Positions 25,873-33,663 of a stretch of DNA of 45,484 bases are shown one piece after another (position 1 is the stretch's first letter; each line of letters begins with the position of its first letter). The stretch is from positions 1-45,484 of the forward strand of contig JANQRV010000179.1 in NCBI GenBank assembly GCA_028284395.1, read 5' to 3'. Position numbers and translations under genes: made by a program. The notes below the pieces were generated by a model. That model was not told the origin of the DNA and ran no database searches. It saw only the letters and a list, made by a program, of their open reading frames with translations. This stretch comes from Saprospiraceae bacterium (GTDB lineage: Bacteria > Bacteroidota > Bacteroidia > Chitinophagales > Saprospiraceae).

Positions 25873-26889
25873 ATGAAGATTTTTGACAAGACCGATCCGA
25901 TAGCCTATCAGGCTGCGGATACACGATACGAGGATATGCTCTTTTTGCGATGCGGTAAGAGCGGTATTTTACTACCTGCCATTTCGATCGGATTATGGCA
26001 TAACTTCGGGCACATCGACCCCATTGAAAATGGCAGGAATATATTAAAAAAAGCCTTTGACCTGGGGATCACCCATTTTGATTTGGCAAATAACTACGGA
26101 CCCCCATTCGGATCTGCAGAAGAGAACTTCAGTCGGATTTTACAACGCGATTTTTTGCCTTATCGCGATGAGTTATTCATTTCATCAAAGGCAGGTTATG
26201 ACATGTGGCCAGGGCCTTACGGTAATTTTGGATCGCGGAAATATCTGGTGGCCAGTCTGGATCAAAGTTTGAAACGTATGGGGCTGGATTATGTAGACTT
26301 ATTCTATCATCATCGCCCAGACCCTGAGACACCATTGGAAGAGACCATGGGCGCCCTGGATTTCATTGTCCGTTCGGGGCGAGCACTTTACGTGGGGATC
26401 TCTAATTATCCCGCTGATCTGGCTCAGGAGGCCGTTGATATTTTGAACGATTTGGGGACGCCTTGTCTCATCCATCAAGCTCGATACTCTATGTTCGATC
26501 GTTGGGTGGAAGAGAGCTTACTGGACACTCTAGAGAAAAACGGGGTTGGACTTATTGCTTTTTCTCCATTGGAACAAGGAATGTTGACGAATCGCTACAT
26601 TGACGGTATCCCAGCGCAATCGCGAGCAGGTAAGAAAATGACTTATTTACAGCGTGAGCAAGTAGAAGAGAACTTGCCTAGAATCAGAGCGCTACATAAA
26701 ATAGCTGAAGAACGCGGGCAAAAACTTTCTCAAATGGCCATTGCCTGGTTGTTGAAAGATCCAAGAGTCACTTCCATTTTAATTGGTGCCAGTTCGCCAG
26801 AGCAATTGGAAGAGAATGTGAGAACGCTGAAGCGGACCGACTTTTCGGCGGATGAACTGAAAGCAATCGAAGAGGCGTTAGCCCAATAG
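25873..26889 (+). CDS. Aldo/keto reductase, YghZ / L-glyceraldehyde-3-phosphate reductase-like
   Basis: NADPH-dependent reductase of aldehydes. The 338-residue protein has the TIM-barrel AKR pattern: Asp and Tyr in ITHFDLANNYGPPFGSAEENF, Lys in LFISSKAGYDMWPGPYG, and His in VDLFYHHRPDPETPLEET. The catalytic tetrad is thus complete. The YDMWPGPYGNFGSRKYL segment and LIAFSPLEQGMLTNRY are characteristic of the YghZ subgroup. There is no signal peptide. It lies 21 bp after the redox lipoprotein gene and may share its transcript. Its end faces the 2TM gene with a 13-bp gap. Confidence 0.93.
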   Translation: MKIFDKTDPIAYQAADTRYEDMLFLRCGKSGILLPAISIGLWHNFGHIDPIENGRNILKKAFDLGITHFDLANNYGPPFGSAEENFSRILQRDFLPYRDELFISSKAGYDMWPGPYGNFGSRKYLVASLDQSLKRMGLDYVDLFYHHRPDPETPLEETMGALDFIVRSGRALYVGISNYPADLAQEAVDILNDLGTPCLIHQARYSMFDRWVEESLLDTLEKNGVGLIAFSPLEQGMLTNRYIDGIPAQSRAGKKMTYLQREQVEENLPRIRALHKIAEERGQKLSQMAIAWLLKDPRVTSILIGASSPEQLEENVRTLKRTDFSADELKAIEEALAQ

Positions 26890-26902
26890 CAGCTTCTTAA
26901 TT

Positions 26903-27298
26903 TTAAACGAAGTCTTCTTCGCGGTAGTCCCATTTTTGTTTGAGGCGTGCCAGTTCTTTTAACTCCAACTCGTCCTCTTCGCTCAAATCTTCCGGACTTG
27001 GTAGTCCCATACCCTGTTTACGATAGAGACGTGCCATTTCCTTTTGAATTTCGGACTCTTCCCATTCCTCTGCTGTCATGCCGGTGAATGGTGCTCCAAA
27101 AATGGCCATGTACATGATTCCCAGAATCAAAGCGAGAATTAAGCTTGGAAAGTTGATCCAAAAGAAGACCATGCCGCTAAAATTCAAGCTGATCACAAAT
27201 AGGATAAGGGCTATAGAACCAAAAATAGAAGCTACGACAAACCATGCTTTTTTGGCTTCTACTTTTTTAACTGCTTTTTTTCTTAGCTTTTCGTGCAT
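26903..27298 (-). CDS. 2TM-domain-like small membrane protein
   Basis: The 131-residue protein starts with a basic, Lys-rich segment (RKKAVKKVEAKKAW). Two hydrophobic helices follow (about 19-40 and 45-68), then a long acidic cytoplasmic tail (SPEDLSEEDELELKELARLK). This resembles the 2TM domain family of Bacteroidota, whose function is unknown. The start at 27298 lies 16 bases from a strong hairpin (27315-27349). Confidence 0.75.
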   Translation of the reverse strand: MHEKLRKKAVKKVEAKKAWFVVASIFGSIALILFVISLNFSGMVFFWINFPSLILALILGIMYMAIFGAPFTGMTAEEWEESEIQKEMARLYRKQGMGLPSPEDLSEEDELELKELARLKQKWDYREEDFV

Positions 27299-27314
27299 GT
27301 CGACGGTATTGTTT

Positions 27315-27349
27315 AAAGCAACATTAATTTGAGGAATTAATGTTGCTTT
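27315..27349. terminator. Perfect 15-bp palindromic hairpin
   Basis: AAAGCAACATTAATT (27315-27329), loop TGAGG, and AATTAATGTTGCTTT (27335-27349), followed by two more T on plus. It has the symmetry of a bidirectional intrinsic terminator. It lies between the NHL-TPR gene stop (27485) and the 2TM start (27298). Only 16 bases remain before that ATG, too few for a promoter, so the hairpin may be inside the 2TM leader and act as an attenuator. Confidence 0.6.
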
Positions 27350-27484
27350 TTCAAATAATTTCGATTGATGTTGTGATTTGTTCGTCGATTGAAGGAAAGA
27401 GAATGGTTACAATATTATGCACTTGTATGGCAGGGGAGGGGGCTCTTTTCAGAACAACTTCCATTTGATCTATACATTGGAGTG

Positions 27485-28747
27485 TTATTCAAGCGCCTTT
27501 AATCTCTCTACCAATATCTGGTTTTGCGGTTGAATCTTCAATGCCTGCTGATAGTACGATTTTGCGCGGTCCAGCTGACCGATAATTTTATAGACATCTC
27601 CGAGAAAGAAAAACGATTGCCAGCGATCCGGATAGGCACTTTCCAAGAGATGAAACAAAGTCAAGGCGCCCGTAACATTCCTTTTGGCCATGTATTGCCA
27701 TCCCAATGAACCGATGGCAGGACCGACGTCTTCTCCGGCGTGAAAGGGGTCTTCCAGATACGTCTTAAAGAGCTTTTTGGCTTGTTCAGTATCTTGTTGA
27801 TCCAGATAATGACTAAGCATACGGGGTAGAGTTTGCAGCTCGATTTTACTGATCTCAATAGTGGAGGGTTGCTGACTGGTCCATTGACCATTGACATTGT
27901 TGACATATAAGTCACCTGTTTGCGTATCAACGCCAATGCCATTAGGAGCAGAGAAGAGGACTTCCAGGGCATTACCTTCGGTAAGCCCGGTTTGCCCCGT
28001 TCCCGCTAAAAGTTTGACACTGCCTGTTTTATTCAACTGAAAAACTTGATTAGACTTGATTTTGGTAACAAATAAGCGGTCATTGTAAAAGGTAATGTGG
28101 GCATTCCCGTCGGTGCCTGGGACATCGGCAAATACTGAAGGTTCACCTTCTGGAGATAGTTTGATAATCTGATTATCGTTGAAATTGACAACGTATAAGC
28201 ATCCTTCTTTGTCAATGGTAATGCCATTTGGACCATTGAAATGCGGCCCCTCAGCAAAGATGCTGATGTGTTTTTCCGGGCTTATTTTCAATATATTGTT
28301 TTGATTGAAATTGCAGACGTATAAGTTCTTGTGTACATCAAAAATGAGTCCGACCGGTCCGTCAAGGCCTTGTTCCAGAAAGTTCGAGATATTTCCGAAC
28401 CGATCTATCTTTACAATAGAGTGGGCAAAAAAATTGGCTTGATATAGGTTACCTTTAGCATCGATGGCATTACCTGAAGCACCGTATAGTCCATCCGTCA
28501 AAAGTTTAACTTCTCCTTTCGGCGAAACTTTCCAAACAGCATCGTGAAAATTGGCGACGTAGATATAGCCGAGCCGGTCTACTGTAAGGCCACCGAGTTG
28601 GCTGCGAGCATGGAGTTCTTGATCTAGTGATAGTAGGGAGACCTGGCCTTGGAGTAGATCAGACTCCTGGGCGTGTAAATGAGATACCCAAACCAGATTG
28701 ATCAGTAGCCATATCGAAAGGCGGTACCGGTAGGCAACGTTATTCAT
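27485..28747 (-). CDS. Secreted NHL/SMP-30-type beta-propeller with C-terminal TPR
   Basis: The 420-residue protein has a signal peptide (about 1-26, ending SHLHAQ). About six propeller blades follow (about 45-300), with repeating patterns such as GGLTVDRLGYIYVANFHDAV, GNAIDAKGNLYQANFFAHSI, PNGITIDKEGCLYVVNFNDN and PNGIGVDTQTGDLYVNNVNG. The C-terminus (about 320-420) is helical with a TPR, FFFLGDVYKIIGQLDRAKSY. NHL propellers bind ligands or act as lactonases; without metal-ligand certainty I call only the fold. Probably periplasmic. Confidence 0.87.
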   Translation of the reverse strand: MNNVAYRYRLSIWLLINLVWVSHLHAQESDLLQGQVSLLSLDQELHARSQLGGLTVDRLGYIYVANFHDAVWKVSPKGEVKLLTDGLYGASGNAIDAKGNLYQANFFAHSIVKIDRFGNISNFLEQGLDGPVGLIFDVHKNLYVCNFNQNNILKISPEKHISIFAEGPHFNGPNGITIDKEGCLYVVNFNDNQIIKLSPEGEPSVFADVPGTDGNAHITFYNDRLFVTKIKSNQVFQLNKTGSVKLLAGTGQTGLTEGNALEVLFSAPNGIGVDTQTGDLYVNNVNGQWTSQQPSTIEISKIELQTLPRMLSHYLDQQDTEQAKKLFKTYLEDPFHAGEDVGPAIGSLGWQYMAKRNVTGALTLFHLLESAYPDRWQSFFFLGDVYKIIGQLDRAKSYYQQALKIQPQNQILVERLKALE

Positions 28748-28848
28748 AAGTTTGATTTAATAGGTAGGCAAGGACGTGATAATGGAGGACTTTGGCGACT
28801 GAGCCGATTGGATTTGACGGATTTAAACTGAAAAACTTGATGTTTCTG

Positions 28849-28902
28849 TGATACTGCGGTGACCTCGACGGTCACCTTGATGCTTTGATCCTATGATGGT
28901 CC
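28849..28902 (-). repeat. Stem-loop repeat A (REP-like), partner at 31380-31425
   Basis: Stem GGTGACC (28858-28864), loop TCGAC, GGTCACC (28870-28876), framed by TGATACT and GATGGTCC. It overlaps the last codons of the AraC-type gene (stop at 28891-28893). Compared with copy B, two stem base pairs differ by paired changes (G-C to C-G, A-T to G-C), which supports a conserved structure. Confidence 0.6.
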
Positions 28903-30003
28903 CAAGGATCTGTTAATAGTTCGATAACCAGAAGGTGTCTGCCCGGTATATTTCTTGAATGCTGCATTAAAAGAAGCTTTGCTTTTAAAACCAGCATCAA
29001 AGGCAATGCTCAAGATGGTATAATGATCTAAATCGGGGTTTCGCAGCATGTCTTGTGCTGCTTTAACGCGGTATTCATTAATGAAATCGAAGAAAGATTT
29101 GTGGAGGTATTCGTTTAGAATCTGGGATAGATGATGGGTGGAAATATCAATGGCGGCGGCAAGGTCTTTTAGTTTTAAATCACTGTTGAGGTAGTATTTT
29201 TCCTTTTCGGTCTTAGTTAACAGTTGCTTCAGGTATTTCTGGGCTTTCTCTTCGTTAAGAGAGGACTTTTGATACCTGGAGTTTGCTGTTGAAACGACTG
29301 GCACTCCGTCAATAATAGTAGGTTGCCGCAAGGTGGCATATCCAATATAGTACACGACGAGGGCACCGGAGAAGAGCATCCCTTTGGCAATGATAAAGAG
29401 ATAATCGTATTGAAATAAAAAGAGGCCCAATAAATGGGATAGATCGAATACGGCAAATAAAGATAGTCCGAGGACCAGCGTATTGATCCAGGTGTGATGC
29501 GTAGCGTGTAGTCCTTTTCGTTGAGTGAGGAGAAGATAGATTAGTAAATGCAAAAACTTGCTGCTTTCATTGATGTAAAAATAGGTGGAAAATTCCGGCG
29601 GGTTATCTACATTGATTAGTTGGCGGAAGACATCGGTTTTGGTCGCTGCACTTTGTAAGAAAAATGGCAAATAGTATATGGTGTGGAGAAGAAACGGCAA
29701 AAAATGCAGCCAGTCCCAGCGATTGGTAAATAAAGGTTTTTTTCGGAGGGCACGTCCGTAGAAAAATAGTATTGGGCCGAATAATAATGGTAAACCTACA
29801 GTACTGAATAACAGGTGAGGAACTTGAAAAAATGCATCCGTGAAGTAAGCGGCAAATTCTGCCATCCACAACGAAAAAACAATGATTAATAAGCCTAATA
29901 AGACGTTTGCCAACCGATTGCCTCTTTGAAGACAACATAAAACCAGGCCCAAAAAAAGCCCTTGGGCCGTTGCAAAAAAAGCAATGTTGGTATAAAACGT
30001 CAT
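28891..30003 (-). CDS. Membrane-bound AraC-family transcriptional regulator
   Basis: The 370-residue protein has about seven N-terminal transmembrane helices (residues 1-225, for example FYTNIAFFATAQGLFLGLVL). The C-terminal AraC DNA-binding domain (about 255-365) contains DLAAAIDISTHHLSQILNEY (first HTH) and ILSIAFDAGFKSKASFNAAF followed by KKYTGQTPSGYR (second HTH). This 7TM-AraC layout is common in Bacteroidota and senses an unknown extracellular or membrane signal. Its last codons overlap a stem-loop repeat. The TssR-like gene lies 33 bp upstream on the same strand and could be co-transcribed. Confidence 0.93.
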   Translation of the reverse strand: MTFYTNIAFFATAQGLFLGLVLCCLQRGNRLANVLLGLLIIVFSLWMAEFAAYFTDAFFQVPHLLFSTVGLPLLFGPILFFYGRALRKKPLFTNRWDWLHFLPFLLHTIYYLPFFLQSAATKTDVFRQLINVDNPPEFSTYFYINESSKFLHLLIYLLLTQRKGLHATHHTWINTLVLGLSLFAVFDLSHLLGLFLFQYDYLFIIAKGMLFSGALVVYYIGYATLRQPTIIDGVPVVSTANSRYQKSSLNEEKAQKYLKQLLTKTEKEKYYLNSDLKLKDLAAAIDISTHHLSQILNEYLHKSFFDFINEYRVKAAQDMLRNPDLDHYTILSIAFDAGFKSKASFNAAFKKYTGQTPSGYRTINRSLGPS

Positions 30004-30036
30004 AATTTGGGTGATGAAAGGTGAAGTTAGGGATTC

Positions 30037-31308
30037 CTATGGCAACAATTCTACCGGTAACCAATAAAAACCCCGTTTGTACATCCGGAACCGATTGTTT
30101 TGATCATCGGCATAAGCTTTCATTTCTTCCAATTTGAAATCTAGACAATCCAGTAGATCGTCCATGTCTTCTTCGCTGAAATCCTTACCATCCAGTAACT
30201 TAGATAATGGGTTGGGCCATTCGCAGGGAACCGAAGAAAATAAACTAGATAGTATTTTTTTTAATGCTGTAATGGCTTGCTTGTGCTTCTTGGTGGTCAA
30301 TAAAGCTTGATAGATGCGTTCATATTGATCGGTGAGATAGGCGAGTTCTTCCTCTGCTACGAGGATGGTCTTTTTGAAAATGGGAGCGGTCACACCATCA
30401 AATTTCTTGGGCGTATATCCATGGGCAAAGTAACCCAGGCCTTCTTCACTTTTACGTGGTACGAGGACTTCAAAAAGATCCGAGGTGCCCCGGTCTGCGA
30501 AAATGAGCCGAAAAATCGATGGACTGAACCGTTGGTCGTAAAGGTCCTTGTCCCATAATACCGCTCCGATGGTATCTTTTTTCATATAGCTTTTGGCGGC
30601 TTGACGAGAGGAAAAAACCATGGCTCGCCAGTTTTCCTGGGTACGTGCTTGTACTGCACTCTTATCCCAATTGGGCTCCAAACAGATTCGATCGGTCCAT
30701 TCGAAGACGGCCTCTTTGTTAGTCCAGCCCAATACATCAATACCGGATTCATTAATGGTAGGTGACCTGGATAGGAGGAGGGAACCGTTGCGAGCGTCTC
30801 TTTTCATAATGAAGTAAATGCCGGATGGGGCGACGGAAAGTTCTAAAGAGCTTTTCTCTTTTAATGCAGGATCTTCATAAAATGGAGGGAAAACAGGGGT
30901 TTTTAACAAAGCAATTTGTGAAAAACGGGTCGTCGAATTGACCAATGCATGTTGATGGAGTAGTAGGTGGTCTTTGGCCATCCAACCATAATTTTTCAGA
31001 CCTTTTTGAATGGTGCCATTTCGGTCGATCAGGTCGGGGTTGTATGCAACAATGTGTACATAATCTTCTTTTTCGTCAACGACGTAGAAAGCCTGCATGA
31101 AGTGCAGTTTTGCTGCGCTTTGTTGATCGGGGCGATCCGCAAAGACAACCCATGGTGTTTTATTGGTTTTGCCGGATTTATTTTTAAGTGTGTATGCTGT
31201 TGGGGTGGCCATTATCTTCTTGCCGACAATTTTTTGTCCTGCTGCCGGATGGGTAAAGAAGATTCCCAGGCAGATGATCCCTAATTTCAAATAAGAAACT
31301 GTACTCAA
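30037..31308 (-). CDS. Secreted TssR-like protein, orphan from type VI secretion genes
   Basis: The 423-residue protein has a signal peptide (about 1-25, ending PAAGQ). The next 130 residues contain KTPWVVFADRPDQQ, FMQAFYVVDEKEDYVHIVAY and LKNYGWMAKDHLLLHQHALV. This is the pattern I associate with the N-terminal part of TssR, a component of Bacteroidota-type (T6SSiii) secretion. Known TssR proteins are longer, and no other Tss gene is in the window. The remainder (about 170-423) is unrecognised and ends in a helical region. An SH3-like envelope-binding protein is the alternative. Assignment is from memory of the family and not secure. Confidence 0.6.
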   Translation of the reverse strand: MSTVSYLKLGIICLGIFFTHPAAGQKIVGKKIMATPTAYTLKNKSGKTNKTPWVVFADRPDQQSAAKLHFMQAFYVVDEKEDYVHIVAYNPDLIDRNGTIQKGLKNYGWMAKDHLLLHQHALVNSTTRFSQIALLKTPVFPPFYEDPALKEKSSLELSVAPSGIYFIMKRDARNGSLLLSRSPTINESGIDVLGWTNKEAVFEWTDRICLEPNWDKSAVQARTQENWRAMVFSSRQAAKSYMKKDTIGAVLWDKDLYDQRFSPSIFRLIFADRGTSDLFEVLVPRKSEEGLGYFAHGYTPKKFDGVTAPIFKKTILVAEEELAYLTDQYERIYQALLTTKKHKQAITALKKILSSLFSSVPCEWPNPLSKLLDGKDFSEEDMDDLLDCLDFKLEEMKAYADDQNNRFRMYKRGFYWLPVELLP

Positions 31309-31379
31309 GCCGCTATAATCTTTGGTTCAAACAAGTGCTAAGATATTGAATTCATTGTGAAATTGATACTGTGGTTCTT

Positions 31380-31425
31380 TGATACTTCGATCGCCTTGAC
31401 GGCGACCTTGATTCCTTGATGGTCC
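31380..31425 (-). repeat. Stem-loop repeat B (REP-like), partner at 28849-28902
   Basis: Stem GATCGCC (31389-31395), loop TTGAC, GGCGACC (31401-31407; one mismatch), with flanks TGATACT and GATGGTCC shared with copy A. It lies just downstream of the small gene ending at 31432, as copy A lies at the end of the AraC gene. Confidence 0.6.
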
Positions 31426-31431
31426 AAATTA

Positions 31432-31740
31432 TCACTCCTCTCTCTTCGCAATTTCATGAAATCCATGCCGGATACAAACCAAACTAGCCTCTTCTTCACT
31501 ATTGAAATTCCGGCCTGAAGCTACTACTTTTTCACCTCGCCAGATATCGTACCACCAGAAGCGGTCAATGCCCGAAACGCGCGTACGTAACCCTTTTTTA
31601 GCGAGGTATTTCAAGACCTGATCGTCTTGTTTCATTTTGGTACGCCAATTACTGGAGTTGTTTTGGATAAAGTGGTCTTTGCATTCGGAAAAGGCAATAG
31701 GGTACCACTCTTGGATGTCCATCCAATCTTCATTCCTCAT
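31432..31740 (-). CDS. Small conserved-looking protein of unknown function
   Basis: These 102 residues have no signal or membrane segment. The protein is rich in Trp, Arg and acidic residues (EWYPIAFSECKDHFIQNNSS; RFWWYDIWRGEKVVASGR). It may form a small alpha/beta domain. I do not recognise the family. Start at 31740 chosen as the first ATG. A 124-bp gap separates it from the cusB-like gene, also on minus, so read-through from the metal operon is possible. The opposite-strand frame at 31627-31878 is not convincing. Confidence 0.6.
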   Translation of the reverse strand: MRNEDWMDIQEWYPIAFSECKDHFIQNNSSNWRTKMKQDDQVLKYLAKKGLRTRVSGIDRFWWYDIWRGEKVVASGRNFNSEEEASLVCIRHGFHEIAKREE

Positions 31741-31864
31741 AGCACAAAAAGTTTTAAATTACAACCGGAAGAACAATATCTAAACTTTTTGTATTGTATT
31801 CAATGCTTTCCTGCTATATTTTTTTATTTGATTTGTAAGTGGCTGTTTGTGTTTTGTTTTAGAA

Positions 31865-33619
31865 TCATTCTCCGATGAAAACTTCCTCTTTTACAAAACC
31901 ACATCGCAACATTACATCTCCAAAATAAGGGTTGAGTACATTCTCCTCGGCACTCAACCAATCCGCTCCTCGATTGTCGAAAGCCATCGGACAATGTTGG
32001 ATGTAAAATACCTGCCCTTCGATGCCAAAACTCTTGATAAGTTCAATCAGAGAAAGGGAAAGGTGCTCGAAATGAGCGCGTTGTATTTCTACATCACTGG
32101 CTTTCCGAATATTGTTATTGCGTTTTTCCAGGACTTTCCGCTGCTCGAACCAATAGGCCTGAGGATCGCCATCGATCAGAGAAGGGTCGATAGTGGACAA
32201 TTGAGCTTGAAAAGCTCCCGCGGCAATTGTTGTTTGGGAAGGGTCGGTAGCTACCAAGGCGTCTTTTACTTCCAGATAGGCAACGACAAGGGATTTAAGT
32301 TGTTCTTTGAAAGCGACCGGTGTGGAAGCCTGGTAATCCGGTGTTTCCAGGGTTTGTTCTTTTTTTACTCGAACCGCCTTATTCATCATACTTTGTTGAT
32401 TGTTTAGCTGGGCGGCAGCGTCGATGGTAAAGCTGCCATACGTCACTATTTCTTCACCCACTTCCACACCACTTTCGACGAGGTATTGATCACCTACTCT
32501 TTCTCCCAGTGCAATTTCCCGGTATTCATAAGATGGAATATCCGTATCCGGTAGTTTGACGTAGAGAACCGATCGCGTACCAGTCCATAAAATTGCTGTT
32601 TTGGGAACGAGGACTTGCTCCTGAATGGTGAGTCGCGAGAGAACCGTGCCTCGAACATACATTTCCGGTTTGAGCAGTCCGTTCTTGTTGATGATTTCGC
32701 CTCGTACGGCGGCTACTCTGGTGGCGGGGTCCAGTACCGGATCGATGAATGTGATACGAGTTGTGAAGGTCTGATTGGGTAATGCCGGTGTGGTGAAAGA
32801 TATTTTGTCGCCAACTTTAATATCGGCGAGGTCCTCTTCATAGGCATCGAAAACGACCCAAAGCCGGTTGAGGTTCACCAGGTCAAAAAGTACTTCGCCT
32901 TCCTTGATGTGGTCACCGACGGCCACCCTGCGATTGGTGACAATGCCCGCTACGTCGGTTTTAATCGTAAACGTTTCTTGTATCTTTTCGGAAGATTCAA
33001 TTTCCTTGATTTGTTCCGGAGCAATTTTCCAGTATTCCAGCTTTTTGCGCGCGGCGACTAACAATTCCGGGTCTACATCCCTAAATTTTTTAGCTTCCAG
33101 TAACTCGTGTTGTGCTGTGATTAATTGAGGGGAATAAAGAGAAGCCAATCGCTGCCCTTGCCGGACTTGTTCACCAGTAAAAGTGACGAATAGCTGTTCG
33201 ATCCTGCCCGGTACATGGGCGACCTGACTAGCGGACAACCGTTCATCCATTTGAATTTTACCGGCAACCGTCAGGGTTTTTTCAGCTCTTGCTTCACTTC
33301 CAATGATCATGGTTTCGATATTGGCGAGCTGGACTGCTTCATCGGTCATTTCTAAGATCAACGGATTGTCACTGCCCGAATCACTTCCAAGTGGGATTAG
33401 GTCCATTTCGCAAATGGGACAAATGCCTGATTCATTCTGGCGAATCTGTGGGTGCATCGAACAGGTATAGGTCGTTGTCGCTTCAAGATCCGTTTCGGTA
33501 TGTTGATGTTCTGCCGTCGTTATCGCCCCACCAGTGCGGCCGAAAAGGAGGTATCCAATGCCAATGCCACCAATTAAGGCAGCTGCGAATCCCAGCAATA
33601 TTATTGATTTATTTCTCAT
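31865..33619 (-). CDS. CusB-like RND efflux periplasmic adaptor with metal-binding and DUF3347-like domains
   Basis: The adaptor links the inner-membrane RND pump to the outer-membrane channel. In 584 residues: N-terminal membrane anchor (about 6-25), a heavy-metal-binding domain (about 50-77) with YTCSMHPQIRQNESGICPIC, then barrel-sandwich and beta-barrel adaptor domains (about 105-410; LTVAGKIQMDERLSASQVAH, HVPGRIEQLFV, GDKISFTTPALPNQTF). The C-terminal DUF3347-like helical domain (about 440-584) contains FIEGQVFYIQHCPMA-type Cys/Met residues, probably extra metal ligands. Its ATG overlaps a short upstream frame (ATGA). Last gene of the efflux operon. Confidence 0.92.
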   Translation of the reverse strand: MRNKSIILLGFAAALIGGIGIGYLLFGRTGGAITTAEHQHTETDLEATTTYTCSMHPQIRQNESGICPICEMDLIPLGSDSGSDNPLILEMTDEAVQLANIETMIIGSEARAEKTLTVAGKIQMDERLSASQVAHVPGRIEQLFVTFTGEQVRQGQRLASLYSPQLITAQHELLEAKKFRDVDPELLVAARKKLEYWKIAPEQIKEIESSEKIQETFTIKTDVAGIVTNRRVAVGDHIKEGEVLFDLVNLNRLWVVFDAYEEDLADIKVGDKISFTTPALPNQTFTTRITFIDPVLDPATRVAAVRGEIINKNGLLKPEMYVRGTVLSRLTIQEQVLVPKTAILWTGTRSVLYVKLPDTDIPSYEYREIALGERVGDQYLVESGVEVGEEIVTYGSFTIDAAAQLNNQQSMMNKAVRVKKEQTLETPDYQASTPVAFKEQLKSLVVAYLEVKDALVATDPSQTTIAAGAFQAQLSTIDPSLIDGDPQAYWFEQRKVLEKRNNNIRKASDVEIQRAHFEHLSLSLIELIKSFGIEGQVFYIQHCPMAFDNRGADWLSAEENVLNPYFGDVMLRCGFVKEEVFIGE

Positions 33620-33663
33620 ATTTCTACGGTTTCTATGATTGCTACAGCAATCACAGCATCTTA
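33616..33663 (-). other. Short in-frame extension between tolC/cusC and cusB, 9-bp-repeat related
   Basis: Right after the TAA of the outer-membrane gene (33663-33661) the same frame continues with 14 codons (DAVIAVAIIETVEI) to a TGA that overlaps the cusB ATG as ATGA (33619-33616). The DNA has a 9-base rhythm (AGATGCTGT, GATTGCTGT) like the array at 39182-39271, and a GATTGCT/AGCAATC hairpin. A GTG within it (33654) could start a coupling mini-ORF. Confidence 0.4.

Noticed and set aside
30037..31308. Type VI secretion locus
   Set aside because: Only one gene resembles a T6SS component; no sheath, Hcp, VgrG, TssK or ATPase gene is present.
31847..32407. Plus-strand 186-codon frame opposite the end of cusB
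   Set aside because: Antisense to the DUF3347-like region; no recognisable protein pattern.
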